64,000 nt of DNA from Christensenella sp. UBA4636 (GTDB lineage Bacteria; Bacillota; Clostridia; Christensenellales; Borkfalkiaceae): contig DHMS01000031.1 of assembly GCA_002405915.1 (NCBI GenBank), forward strand, positions 6,593 through 70,592, given 5' to 3'. A model generated the notes under the pieces. That model ran no database searches. It had not been told where the DNA came from and was given only the letters and a program-made list of their open reading frames with translations. The position numbers were made by a program, and so were the translations under genes. Shown piece after piece: positions 1 to 8,040 of this stretch; within the stretch, counting starts at the first letter, position 1, and every line of letters starts with the position of its first letter.

Positions 1-1026
1 TTGAGTAAAACTTATCCGTCCGGCACGGTCGGCGTGAAGGACGTTAGTATGAAAATAGAAAACGGAGAGTTAACCGTTATAACGGGCGGACAAGCGAGCG
101 GCAAGTCCGCGTTGTTGCGCTCCGTTTGCGGACTTGACGATATCACGAGCGGAGAAGTCTACGTTGACGGTACGCTTATAAACGGCGTTTTGCCGAAAGA
201 CAGGGATATCGCCGTGGTTATGCAAAATATTCCGCTTTATCCGCACCTTACGGTTTTCGACAACCTTGCGTATTCGCTCAATCTCCGTAAACTCCCGAAA
301 GCGGAAATCGAAGCGCGCGTGAACGAAGCGGCTGCTATTATGGGGCTTGGAAGCGTGCTTTTAAAAAAACCGAAAAACCTTTCTTCGCTCGAACGCCAAC
401 GCGCTTTTTTAGCTCGCGCGATTGCGCGTCGTACTAAAATAATCATGATAGACGAACCGTTCAAGGGTTTGGACGACGGGCTTAAAAACGAGATGCGCAC
501 GGAAATAGTCAAGCTGTCAAAGCGGCTCGGCGTTAACTTTATCGTCGCTATGCGCTCTTCTTCCGACGCGCTCGTGATGGCGGACAAGATTGCTTATTTC
601 GAAAAGGGCGAACTCGTGCAGTACGCTACCCCCGCGGAAATTTACGACCGCCCGGCGACCGTCGGCGTCGCCACTTACTTCGGCAGACCTAAGATAAACA
701 TAATCGACGGCGTTATCGAAGAAGGCAACTTTGTCGGCGCGGATATAAAAATCCCCGTCGGAGAAAGGGCGAAAGACTACGACGGAACGGGAAAGAAAGT
801 TTACCTTGCCGCAAGGGGTGAAGATATTGCGCAAGGAGAACAATTCGAAGCAAAAGTCGTTGCCGTGAACAAGGAATACGGCACGTTTACCGCCGAGATA
901 ACTCCCAACTATTCGTTGACCGTTTTTGCCGACGCGTTGCCGAAAGAGGGTGAAAATATAAGGCTTGCGTTTAAAGAAACGGGCATGCTTTTATACGACT
1001 TCGAAACGGAAAAATTGATAGGTTAA
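1..1026 (+). CDS. Sugar-type ABC transporter ATP-binding subunit, 5' partial, degenerate motifs
   Basis: MalK/UgpC/MsmK-like nucleotide-binding subunit, which would normally power sugar uptake at the inner face of the membrane. The visible protein starts inside the conserved N-terminus (Y-P-S-G), so about 10 residues probably lie before the window. The P-loop GGQASGKS (residues 29-36), Q-loop Gln75 and Walker B IIMIDE (147-152) are present. The signature LSGGQ reads LSSLE (127-131) and the H-switch histidine is Arg185. A TOBE-like C-terminal region follows from about residue 235. Losing the signature glycines and the switch histidine predicts weak or no ATP hydrolysis, so this may be a regulatory or non-catalytic partner, or an early pseudogene. 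The membrane subunits are not in view. A strong terminator follows. Confidence 0.85.
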   Translation: MSKTYPSGTVGVKDVSMKIENGELTVITGGQASGKSALLRSVCGLDDITSGEVYVDGTLINGVLPKDRDIAVVMQNIPLYPHLTVFDNLAYSLNLRKLPKAEIEARVNEAAAIMGLGSVLLKKPKNLSSLERQRAFLARAIARRTKIIMIDEPFKGLDDGLKNEMRTEIVKLSKRLGVNFIVAMRSSSDALVMADKIAYFEKGELVQYATPAEIYDRPATVGVATYFGRPKINIIDGVIEEGNFVGADIKIPVGERAKDYDGTGKKVYLAARGEDIAQGEQFEAKVVAVNKEYGTFTAEITPNYSLTVFADALPKEGENIRLAFKETGMLLYDFETEKLIG

Positions 1027-1070
1027 AAATTAAAAAAGTCGCGATAATCGACTTATAGAAAGACTTTAAA

Positions 1071-1111
1071 AAAAACACGAGCGAAAACGGATTGTTTTCG
1101 CTCGTGTTTTT
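1071..1111 (+). terminator. Rho-independent terminator after the ABC ATPase gene
   Basis: A perfect 18-bp inverted repeat (arms 1071-1088 and 1094-1111) encloses a 5-nt loop. The A-rich left arm pairs with a T-rich right arm, so it could terminate in both directions. Confidence 0.9.
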
Positions 1112-1236
1112 GTACTGTAAAGCGCAAAAAATCCGCCGCAAAAAAAGCTTGCTATACGGTTTGATAGTTTGTTTGGAAATTTTTTATCCTTTGAAAAAAA
1201 GGGCGCAATATATATATAGTTTATATAAATTTTTGT

Positions 1237-1265
1237 TTGACATTTTGCGGATTTGCGGTTATAAT
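1237..1265 (+). promoter_or_regulatory. Consensus SigA promoter of DUF4143 ATPase gene 1
   Basis: TTGACA (1237-1242), a 17-bp spacer and TATAAT (1260-1265): a perfect consensus promoter. Its spacer is filled by the first copy of the 33-bp-period repeat, so anything bound to the repeat would occlude RNA polymerase. The predicted transcript starts near 1272. Confidence 0.85.
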
Positions 1266-1350
1266 ATAAAAAAGAATTTGCGGATTTGCGGTAATAGTGC
1301 AAAAAACATTTTGCGGATTTGCGTTTTTTTACCAAAAAAAATTTTGCGGG
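1241..1350 (+). repeat. 33-bp-period repeat array, locus 1
   Basis: Four copies of the core CATTTTGCGGATTTGCGG start at 1241, 1274, 1307 and 1340, exactly 33 bp apart; the last copy is partial (ATTTTGCGG). Each full core itself holds two TTTGCGG steps 8 bp apart. Copy 1 lies inside the promoter spacer and copies 2-4 lie in the 5' leader of the ATPase gene. The rest of the 337-bp gap 1027-1363 holds only the terminator at 1071-1111 and A/T-rich DNA. Confidence 0.9.
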
Positions 1351-1363
1351 ATGAATTTTTGAA

Positions 1364-2692
1364 ATGTTTAAGCGTAAGATTTACAAAAAACTCGTGGATT
1401 GGAAAAACGAATCGAACGGAAGCACCGCTCTTTTGATAGAGGGAGCAAGGCGTATAGGAAAATCCACTATAGCGGAAGAGTTTGCTAAGAACGAATATGA
1501 AAGTTATATTTTGATTGATTTTGCTTTTGCCGCTCAATCCGTTAAAGATTTGTTTCGTGATATGAGCGACCTTAATTATTTTTTCTTACAGTTGCAACTT
1601 ATATACAAGGTTGATTTAGTAACAAGAAAGTCTTTGATTATATTCGATGAAATACAGTTTTGTCCGCTTGCCCGTCAAGCGATAAAAATCCTTGTCAAGG
1701 ACGGTAGATACGATTATGTCGAGACTGGTTCGCTTATCAGTATAAAGAGAAACGTCAAAGATATTCTCATCCCGAGCGAAGAACGCAAAATAAATATGTA
1801 CCCTATGGATTACGAAGAGTTTTTGTGGGCGATAGGGGATAACGTTACCGTACCGCTATTAAAAAAGTTTTATGAAACGGGTGTTTCGCTCGGCAACGAT
1901 GTGAACAGAATAATGTTGCGCAAATTCAGATTGTATATGTTGGTGGGCGGAATGCCGCAAGCGGTTAACGAATATATCGCGACAAATAATTTTAAAAAGG
2001 TCGACCTTGTCAAACGGGATATATTAGCGTTGTATGATTCTGACTTCATGAAAATAGATTCGACGGGTCGTATATCTACGTTGTTTAATGCAATACCGGC
2101 GCAACTTGCGGCAAACGCGTCGAGATATCGGGTGTCCGGAGTTGTGGAAAACACAAGAGCGGACGATATTCTTGGTCTTATTGCCGAAATGAAAAGTTCA
2201 AAAACGGTTCTTGTTTCTTATCATGCGAATGACCCGAACACGGGGTTGTCGTCAAACATAAATCTATCTCAATTTAAATTGTTTGTTTGCGATACGGGGC
2301 TTTTTACGACTCTTATGTTCAAGGATAAAGATTTTACCGAGAACGTAATTTATGAAAAGCTGTTAAACGATAAACTTTCGGCTAATCTCGGTTACTTGTA
2401 TGAGAACGTTATAGCGCAAATACTTGTTTCTAACGGGAATGAATTATTTTATCACACATGGCTTAACGAAGCTTCGAAACACAATTACGAAATAGACTTT
2501 TTGCTCGCAAAAAACGATAAAATTTGTCCTGTTGAAGTTAAGTCTTCGGGATATAAATCGCACATATCGCTCGATGAATTTTGCAAGAAGTTTTCAAGCC
2601 GTATTTCAAAAAAATATCTTGTTTATACGAAGGATTTCACAAAAGAACAAGATGTCGTTTATTTACCTGTTTATATGTCGATTTTTCTGTAA
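1364..2692 (+). CDS. DUF4143-type AAA ATPase with PD-(D/E)XK-like C-terminus, copy 1
   Basis: A 442-aa protein of the archaeal-type ATPase family (AAA_14 plus DUF4143). Walker A GARRIGKST spans residues 27-35, Walker B LIIFDE about 91-96, and the family motif ETGSLI follows. The C-terminus has EIDF (Asp378) and VEVK (Glu391, Lys393), the layout of a PD-(D/E)XK nuclease fold. It closely resembles the protein at 34980-36305 (shared KRKIY start, SEER, FLWAIGD/YLWAIGD blocks) and more distantly the one at 59887-61233. The function of these ATPases is not established. The start is the ATG at 1364, placed by comparison with the paralogue, with a weak GGGA ribosome site. The 33-bp array upstream marks it as one of a set. 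Confidence 0.88.
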   Translation: MFKRKIYKKLVDWKNESNGSTALLIEGARRIGKSTIAEEFAKNEYESYILIDFAFAAQSVKDLFRDMSDLNYFFLQLQLIYKVDLVTRKSLIIFDEIQFCPLARQAIKILVKDGRYDYVETGSLISIKRNVKDILIPSEERKINMYPMDYEEFLWAIGDNVTVPLLKKFYETGVSLGNDVNRIMLRKFRLYMLVGGMPQAVNEYIATNNFKKVDLVKRDILALYDSDFMKIDSTGRISTLFNAIPAQLAANASRYRVSGVVENTRADDILGLIAEMKSSKTVLVSYHANDPNTGLSSNINLSQFKLFVCDTGLFTTLMFKDKDFTENVIYEKLLNDKLSANLGYLYENVIAQILVSNGNELFYHTWLNEASKHNYEIDFLLAKNDKICPVEVKSSGYKSHISLDEFCKKFSSRISKKYLVYTKDFTKEQDVVYLPVYMSIFL

Positions 2693-2732
2693 TTTGTTTT
2701 CGTCATTCAGATAAATCCCACGAAAAACCACG

Positions 2733-2763
2733 AAAAAATCCGCCGCAAAAAAGCGACGGATTT
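2733..2763 (-). terminator. Terminator of the GGGtGRT operon, between convergent genes
   Basis: The arms 2736-2746 and 2753-2763 form an 11-bp stem with one mismatch and a 6-nt loop. On the minus strand it is followed by a T run (complement of the A's at 2733-2738), so it mainly serves the minus-strand operon. On the plus strand the T run is interrupted. Confidence 0.75.
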
Positions 2764-2815
2764 AGTTTTAGAGTTTTAAGCGGAACTTGTCCGCAAGTCG
2801 ATAGAAGGCGAGTTT

Positions 2816-3817
2816 TTACTTTTTGAAACCTTCTTCAACGGCAACCGCTACCGCAACCGTTGCGCCGACCATCGGGTTGTTACCCATACCGATAAGCCCC
2901 ATCATTTCGACGTGAGCGGGAACCGAAGAGGAACCTGCGAACTGCGCGTCGGAGTGCATTCTGCCCATGGTGTCGGTCATGCCGTAGCTTGCGGGACCTG
3001 CCGCCATGTTGTCGGGGTGGAGCGTTCTGCCCGTGCCGCCGCCGGAAGCAACAGAGAAGTACTTTTTGCCGTTTTCGACGCACCATTTTTTGTAAGTGCC
3101 TGCAACGGGGTGCTGGAATCTCGTCGGGTTAGTGGAGTTACCCGTGATGGATACGCCGACGTTTTCCAATTTCATGATGGCAACGCCTTCGGGAACGTTA
3201 TCCGCGCCGTAGCATTTAACTTTCGCTCTCGGACCGTCGGAATAAGCCTTTTCGTAAACGACTTTGACCGTTTCCGAATACGGGTCGAATTCCGTTTCGA
3301 CGTAGGTAAAGCCGTTGATACGGGAAATAATCATAGCCGCGTCTTTGCCGAGACCGTTTAAGATAACGCGGAGTTCTTTGCCGCGAACCTTGTTTGCGTT
3401 AAGAGCGATGGAGATTGCGCCTTCCGCAGCCGCGAAAGATTCGTGACCGGCAAGGAAGCAGAAGCAATCCGTGTTGTCGTTTAAAAGCATGGAAGCGAGG
3501 TTGCCGTGACCTAAGCCTACTTTTCTGTTTTCCGCAACGGAACCTACGATGCAGAACGCTTGCAAGCCTTTGCCGATAGCGGCAGCCGCTTCGTGAGCCT
3601 TTTTAGCTCCGCTCTTTATAGCGATAGCCGCGCCCGCATAATAAGCCCAAACCGCGTTCTCGAAGCAGATAGGCTGAGTGCCTCTTACTATCTTGTCGCA
3701 GTCTACGCCGTGGGCGAGGCAGATATCTTTGCATTCCTCTATAGAGGAGATACCGTATTCTTTAAGGACGCCGTTTATTTTGTCAATCCTTCTTTCATAA
3801 CCTTCGAATAAAGCCAT
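2816..3817 (-). CDS. GGGtGRT family protein
   Basis: A 333-aa protein recognised by its diagnostic Gly-Gly-Gly-Thr-Gly-Arg-Thr motif (in SGGGTGRTLHPDN, C-terminal third), which gives the family its name. It contains several Gly-rich and Ala-rich stretches and conserved cysteines but no signal peptide, so it is probably cytosolic. It is encoded 17 bp downstream of an NifU-like scaffold gene, a pairing seen in many anaerobic Firmicutes, and the two presumably work together, perhaps in Fe-S chemistry. No biochemical role is established. A GGAGGAG site precedes the ATG. Confidence 0.9.
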   Translation of the reverse strand: MALFEGYERRIDKINGVLKEYGISSIEECKDICLAHGVDCDKIVRGTQPICFENAVWAYYAGAAIAIKSGAKKAHEAAAAIGKGLQAFCIVGSVAENRKVGLGHGNLASMLLNDNTDCFCFLAGHESFAAAEGAISIALNANKVRGKELRVILNGLGKDAAMIISRINGFTYVETEFDPYSETVKVVYEKAYSDGPRAKVKCYGADNVPEGVAIMKLENVGVSITGNSTNPTRFQHPVAGTYKKWCVENGKKYFSVASGGGTGRTLHPDNMAAGPASYGMTDTMGRMHSDAQFAGSSSVPAHVEMMGLIGMGNNPMVGATVAVAVAVEEGFKK

Positions 3818-3834
3818 TTTAAACTCCTCCTATA

Positions 3835-4527
3835 TTACTCTTTGCGCGGGTCGATATACTTATAAGCGTTATCGAATCTGCCGTAGTGACCCATAGCTTT
3901 TTTGTAAGCTTCGTTGGGTTCCATACCTTTCTTGATGAAGTCGGTCATCTTGCCGAGCGAAACGAATTCGTAGCCGATAACCTGCATATCTTCGTCAAGG
4001 GCGAGGCGGGTGACGTAACCCTCTGCCATTTCAAGGTATCTTACGCCCTTGGCTTTGGTGCCGTACATGGTACCGACCTGAGAACGGAGCCCTTTGCCGA
4101 GGTCTTCGAGACCCGCGCCGACGACTAAGCCGTTGTCGGAGAAAGCCGACTGGCTTCTGCCGTAGACTATCTGTAAAAAGAGTTCTCTCATAGCGGTGTT
4201 GATAGCGTCGCACACAAGGTCGCTGTTCAAGGCTTCGAGAATGGTTTTGCCGGGTAAGATTTCCGCAGCCATAGCGGCGGAATGGGTCATGCCGGAGCAA
4301 CCGACCGTTTCGATAAGGGCTTCTTCGATTATGCCCTCTTTGATGTTTAAAGACAATTTGCACGCGCCTTGCTGCGGAGCGCACCAGCCCACGCCGTGCG
4401 TGAAACCGGAGATGTCTTTGATTTCTTTAGCGAATATCCACTTGCCTTCTTCGGGGATAGGCGACGGTTCATGCTTAGGTCCTTTTGCGACGCAAAGCAT
4501 GTTTTCGACTTCGCTTGAATATTGCAT
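3835..4527 (-). CDS. NifU-like iron-sulfur cluster scaffold protein (GGGtGRT partner)
   Basis: A 230-aa protein annotated in relatives as an iron-sulfur cluster assembly scaffold. Three features resemble the IscU/NifU_N fold: the segment GWCAPQQGACKLSLNIKEG, ETVGCSGMTHSAAMAAEILPG with a conserved Cys, and a following ALNSDLVCDAI. It is longer than IscU because of a C-terminal extension (from about residue 130) specific to the GGGtGRT-linked family. It is the first gene of a two-gene operon with its own consensus promoter (4559-4587) and GGAGG site. The Fe-S role is inferred from family resemblance. Confidence 0.85.
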   Translation of the reverse strand: MQYSSEVENMLCVAKGPKHEPSPIPEEGKWIFAKEIKDISGFTHGVGWCAPQQGACKLSLNIKEGIIEEALIETVGCSGMTHSAAMAAEILPGKTILEALNSDLVCDAINTAMRELFLQIVYGRSQSAFSDNGLVVGAGLEDLGKGLRSQVGTMYGTKAKGVRYLEMAEGYVTRLALDEDMQVIGYEFVSLGKMTDFIKKGMEPNEAYKKAMGHYGRFDNAYKYIDPRKE

Positions 4528-4558
4528 TGTTGTATCCTCCTACATTTTGTTCGTTAAA

Positions 4559-4587
4559 AGTATAACACAATTAAAAAGCTTTTTCAA
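4559..4587 (-). promoter_or_regulatory. SigA promoter of the NifU-like/GGGtGRT operon
   Basis: On the minus strand TTGAAA (complement of 4582-4587), a 17-bp spacer and TATACT (complement of 4559-4564), about 30 bp upstream of the ATG. Confidence 0.8.
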
Positions 4588-4630
4588 TAGTTTTTAAACG
4601 GTTTTTTATTTTTTTAACGGCTTTTTTCTG

Positions 4631-4659
4631 TTTACAAAAGATTTTTTGTGTGATAAAAT
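4631..4659 (+). promoter_or_regulatory. Extended -10 promoter of tyrS
   Basis: TTTACA (4631-4636), 17 bp, then TGA-TAAAAT (-10 at 4654-4659). Only about 30 nt of leader remain before tyrS, so there is no room for a T-box. Confidence 0.8.
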
Positions 4660-4699
4660 ATTTTATAAGGTTTAATAAATATAATAAAGGTGAATTTCA

Positions 4700-5899
4700 A
4701 TGAACGTTCTCGACACGCTCAAAGCCCGCGGGTTTTTGAAACAGACCGTTTACGGCGACGAGCTTTACAAACTTTTAGACAACGAAAAAGTAAGTTTTTA
4801 CGTCGGTTTCGACCCGACTGCGGACTCTTTGCATATAGGGCATTATATCCCCATCATGGCTATGGCGCACATGCAACGCGCGGGGCATAGACCCATCGCT
4901 CTCTTCGGCGGCGGCACGGCTATGGTAGGCGACCCGAGCGGCAGAACGGATATGCGCTCGATGCTCACGCAAGAGCAAATTCTGCACAATATTTCTCGCT
5001 TTAAGGAGCAGATGAGCAGATTTATTTCCTTCGAAGGCGATAACGCCGCAATAATGGTGAACAACGGCGACTGGCTTTTAGGACTTAACTATATCGACTT
5101 TTTGCGCGATATAGGCACCTGTTTTTCGGTCAATAGAATGCTCACGGCGGAGTGCTTCAAGCAAAGGCTTGAAAAGGGGCTTACTTTCCTTGAATTCAAC
5201 TACATGCTCATGCAGGGCTACGACTATTTGAGATTGTACGAAGATTACGGCTGCAAGCTCGAAATGGGCGGCGACGACCAGTGGTCGAACATGCTTGCCG
5301 GCGTGGACCTTGTGAGAAGAAAACATTCCGAGGACGTGTTTGCCGCGACTTGCTCGCTTCTTTTGACGAGCGAAGGCAAGAAGATGGGCAAGACCGCGAA
5401 AGGCGCGCTCTGGCTCGACGAAAACAAGACTACGCCCTACGAATTCTATCAATACTTCCGCAACATAGAGGACGTAAAAGTAGCCGAATGCATGAAGCTT
5501 TTGACCTTTATGGACTTAGAGGAAATCGCCGAGCTTACGGCTTATAACGACGAGAGAATGAACGCTGCTAAGGAAAGACTTGCTTACGAGGTGACCAAGC
5601 TCGTACACGGCGAAGAAAAGGCTACGCTCGCGCGCAAACAGGCGCAGGCGGCGTTCGGCGGAAACGCGGAAGAAATGCCGACGGTAACCGTTGAAAAGAC
5701 CGACTTTATTCCCGATATTATGGTAGCGGCGGGCATAACCAAGTCCAAAGGCGAAGCGAGAACGCTTATTTCGGGCGGCGGAGTTTCCGTGGACGACGAA
5801 AAGATAACGGGACTTACTCTGCCCGCTTCCGCGCTTGAAAAGGGCGAATTCGTGCTGCATAAGGGCAAAAAAGTTCACGTCAGAGTTATATTGAAGTAA
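4700..5899 (+). CDS. tyrS: Tyrosyl-tRNA synthetase
   Basis: A 399-aa cytosolic class I synthetase that charges tRNA-Tyr with tyrosine. The HIGH motif appears in SLHIGHYIPI (about residues 48-52), and the KMSKS loop reads KMGKT, as is common in TyrRS. The last 60 residues form an S4-type RNA-binding domain (IMVAAGITKSKGEARTLIS). The start at 4700 has an AAAGGTG site. It is the first gene of a tight cluster with the IMPACT-family, recX and biotin ligase genes. Unlike many Firmicute tyrS genes it lacks a T-box leader. Confidence 0.96.
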   Translation: MNVLDTLKARGFLKQTVYGDELYKLLDNEKVSFYVGFDPTADSLHIGHYIPIMAMAHMQRAGHRPIALFGGGTAMVGDPSGRTDMRSMLTQEQILHNISRFKEQMSRFISFEGDNAAIMVNNGDWLLGLNYIDFLRDIGTCFSVNRMLTAECFKQRLEKGLTFLEFNYMLMQGYDYLRLYEDYGCKLEMGGDDQWSNMLAGVDLVRRKHSEDVFAATCSLLLTSEGKKMGKTAKGALWLDENKTTPYEFYQYFRNIEDVKVAECMKLLTFMDLEEIAELTAYNDERMNAAKERLAYEVTKLVHGEEKATLARKQAQAAFGGNAEEMPTVTVEKTDFIPDIMVAAGITKSKGEARTLISGGGVSVDDEKITGLTLPASALEKGEFVLHKGKKVHVRVILK

Positions 5900-5905
5900 T
5901 TAAAA

Positions 5906-6541
5906 GTGGATAAGTATTACGGCGTATCGAAAAATTACGAAAAGGAAGTCGTTATTGAACGCTCCCGTTTTATCGCCGCCTTAGCCCCCGTCAAAACGGA
6001 AGAGGAAGCAAAGGCGTTCGTTTACGCTGTGAAAAAGAGGCATTCCGCGGCTACGCATAACTGTTACGCTTATATAACCGAACTCGGGAAATATTCGAAG
6101 TTCAGCGACGACGGCGAACCGGGCGGCACCGCGGGCGCGCCTATACTCGAAGCCATAAAAAACCTCGGTTTGCTCGATACCGCCGTTGTCGTTACGAGAT
6201 ACTTCGGCGGAATAAAATTAGGCGCGGGCGGACTTACGCGCGCCTACGGGGGAATAGCCGCGGCGGCTTTAAAGGAGTGCGGCGTAAAGGCTTACGTTTT
6301 GTCCTCTTTTTGCCGCGTCGGTCTCGATTACGAAGCTTATCAAAAGTTTTTGCGGTTTGCTTCTCAAAACGGTTTGCGCGTTTTAAAAACGGAATTTTCC
6401 GAAGGCGTTACCGTTGAGTTTTCGATTGAAAAGTCCGCGTATAAGTCGTTTATCGATAAATTCGACGATTATTTTTTAGGAAAGTTTACGGTTGAAAATA
6501 TAGGCGAGGATTTTGCCGAAACGGAGGAGATAAGGCAATGA
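5906..6541 (+). CDS. YigZ/IMPACT family protein
   Basis: A 211-aa protein of the UPF0029/IMPACT family. It contains the conserved block ATHNCYAY, the segment SDDGEPGGTAGAPIL and the segment VVVTRYFGGIKLGAGGL, followed by the DUF1949 C-terminal ferredoxin-like domain. Bacterial members may regulate translation or bind nucleic acid; the precise role is unknown. The start is GTG at 5906, 6 bp after the tyrS stop, with no strong ribosome site, so translation is probably coupled to tyrS. Its stop overlaps the recX start (ATGA). Confidence 0.9.
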   Translation: MDKYYGVSKNYEKEVVIERSRFIAALAPVKTEEEAKAFVYAVKKRHSAATHNCYAYITELGKYSKFSDDGEPGGTAGAPILEAIKNLGLLDTAVVVTRYFGGIKLGAGGLTRAYGGIAAAALKECGVKAYVLSSFCRVGLDYEAYQKFLRFASQNGLRVLKTEFSEGVTVEFSIEKSAYKSFIDKFDDYFLGKFTVENIGEDFAETEEIRQ

Positions 6542-7158
6542 AAACCGTTACGGCGATAGTTGAACAGAAAAAGGATAAAAAGCGCGTGAACGTTTATCTC
6601 GACGGCGAATTTTGCTGCGGAATGGACTTATTTACGCTTATGTCCGAGCGGATAAAGGTCGGAACGGAGATAGACGAAAAGCGGCTCGAAGAGGTCGTGG
6701 CGCAATCGGAATATTCTTCCGCGCTCGATAAAGCCCTCGGGTATATTTCCAAGACGATGCGCACCAAGGTGCAACTCATAACTTATTTGAAAGGCAAAAA
6801 CTACGACGGGAAAACGATAGCGAAAGTTATAGACAAACTTTTCGAATACGGGTACGTGGACGACGAGCTTTACGCTAAACGCTTCGCCGCCGAGAAAAAA
6901 CTGTCGAAAGGCAAACGCGCCATAGCTTACGAATTGAAAACTAAAGGCGTGGACGAAAAAATAATAGACAAGGTTATGGACGAAGCCGAAAGCGAGGACG
7001 AGGGTTGCATGCGCGTTGCCGTCAAGTACTTAAAGGGGCGCGAACTCGACTACGAAACGCGCGGCAAGTGCTACCGTTATCTTTTGTCCAAAGGCTTTTC
7101 CTACGACACCGCGAAAGAAACGCTCGATAAGATAAAGAAAGACGATGAAGATTATTGA
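6538..7158 (+). CDS. recX: RecA regulator RecX
   Basis: A 206-aa RecX-family protein made of tandem three-helix repeats, as in the segments SALDKALGYISKTMRTKVQL, VIDKLFEYGYVDDELYAKRF and the C-terminal LLSKGFSYDTAKETL. RecX binds RecA filaments and limits recombination and SOS activity. recA is not in this window. It overlaps the preceding gene by 4 bp and the following gene by 14 bp, so it is translated as part of a four-gene unit. Confidence 0.88.
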   Translation: MKTVTAIVEQKKDKKRVNVYLDGEFCCGMDLFTLMSERIKVGTEIDEKRLEEVVAQSEYSSALDKALGYISKTMRTKVQLITYLKGKNYDGKTIAKVIDKLFEYGYVDDELYAKRFAAEKKLSKGKRAIAYELKTKGVDEKIIDKVMDEAESEDEGCMRVAVKYLKGRELDYETRGKCYRYLLSKGFSYDTAKETLDKIKKDDEDY

Positions 7159-7819
7159 ACTCGAAGTGACCGAGTCGACCAACGACGAGGTTAGAAAGTT
7201 TTGGGACCTCGGCGAGGATATAGCCGTAGTTGCGCGCCGCCAGACGGGCGGAAGAGGATCTAAGGGTAGGAGTTTTGCTTCTCCCGAGGGCGGGATATAC
7301 ATTTCCTTTATAAAGCATTATTACGGTTTGAAAGCCGAAAAGGCGTACGAGGTGACGGAAGATATTTCGCTTTCCGTCGCGCTTACTTTGCGCGCGTTCG
7401 GCGTGAAAGCCGAGATAAAGTGGCCTAACGATATCTATGTCGGCAAAAAGAAAATCTGCGGTATGCTTACGCAAAACGAGATAAAGAACGGGTACGTCGA
7501 AAAAACGCTCTGCGGAGTCGGGATAAACGTAAACAACGATTTGCCGCCCGAACTCGACGATATCGCTACTTCTTTGAAAAAGGAACTCGGCAAAGAGGTT
7601 GATTTGAAGTCGGTGCTGTTTACTCTCGTTTATAACCTCGAAAAAATTCAGGACGTAAAACTTTATCCGTCGTTTTCCTGCGTGATAGGCAAAAAGGCGA
7701 AAGTGTTCGAACCGGGAAAGGAAGCTTACGAAGAGACGGTAGAGGAAATTTTGCCCGACGGAAGATTGAAATTAAAAGACGGGAAAATACTTTCGGTCGC
7801 GGAAATCAAACTTATTTGA
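7145..7819 (+). CDS. birA: Biotin--protein ligase, short form without HTH domain
   Basis: A 224-aa enzyme that activates biotin as biotinyl-AMP and attaches it to the lysine of a biotin carrier domain. The biotin/ATP loop GGRGSKGRSF (a GRGRxGR variant, residues 35-44), KWPNDIY and GVGINVN are all present, followed by a small SH3-like C-terminal domain. It lacks the N-terminal winged-helix domain of BirA repressors, so it is a group I ligase that cannot itself repress biotin genes. The start overlaps recX by 14 bp. No terminator is evident immediately after it. Confidence 0.93.
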   Translation: MKIIELEVTESTNDEVRKFWDLGEDIAVVARRQTGGRGSKGRSFASPEGGIYISFIKHYYGLKAEKAYEVTEDISLSVALTLRAFGVKAEIKWPNDIYVGKKKICGMLTQNEIKNGYVEKTLCGVGINVNNDLPPELDDIATSLKKELGKEVDLKSVLFTLVYNLEKIQDVKLYPSFSCVIGKKAKVFEPGKEAYEETVEEILPDGRLKLKDGKILSVAEIKLI

Positions 7820-7916
7820 GCAATTTACGATTTTCTAAACAAGCTTGAAAGGCGAAAACGAGGCGAATTGCTTTCATATTATATAATATATAGGAATGTA
7901 TAAGCAAAAATCGTCG

Positions 7917-7949
7917 AAAAAAGCCGATAAAAAGCCGATAAAAAGCCGA
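7917..7949 (+). repeat. Three short direct repeats, 11-bp period
   Basis: AAAAAGCCGAT-type units repeat three times between the biotin ligase gene and the ribosomal operon promoter. Nothing else is recognisable in 7820-8005 apart from A/T-rich DNA. Confidence 0.6.
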
Positions 7950-8005
7950 ACGAAAACAAAAGTGAAAAAATATTTTTAAAAATTTAAAAAATCTTTGAAA
8001 AAAAG

Positions 8006-8034
8006 TTGACAAAATAAGCTATATAGGATATTAT
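8006..8034 (+). promoter_or_regulatory. SigA promoter of the S10-spc-alpha ribosomal operon
   Basis: TTGACA (8006-8011), 17 bp, TATTAT (8029-8034). It is the only strong promoter seen before rpsJ and leaves a leader of about 330 nt. Confidence 0.82.
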
Positions 8035-8040
8035 GGTATA

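Noticed and set aside
1241..1350. Possible small CRISPR array upstream of the DUF4143 ATPase gene
   Set aside because: The repeats are only 16-18 bp and imperfect, the spacers are about 15 bp and A/T-rich, no cas genes are near, and the array overlaps a promoter.
4660..4699. T-box riboswitch upstream of tyrS
   Set aside because: The predicted transcript start leaves only about 30 nt before the start codon and no T-box sequence is present.
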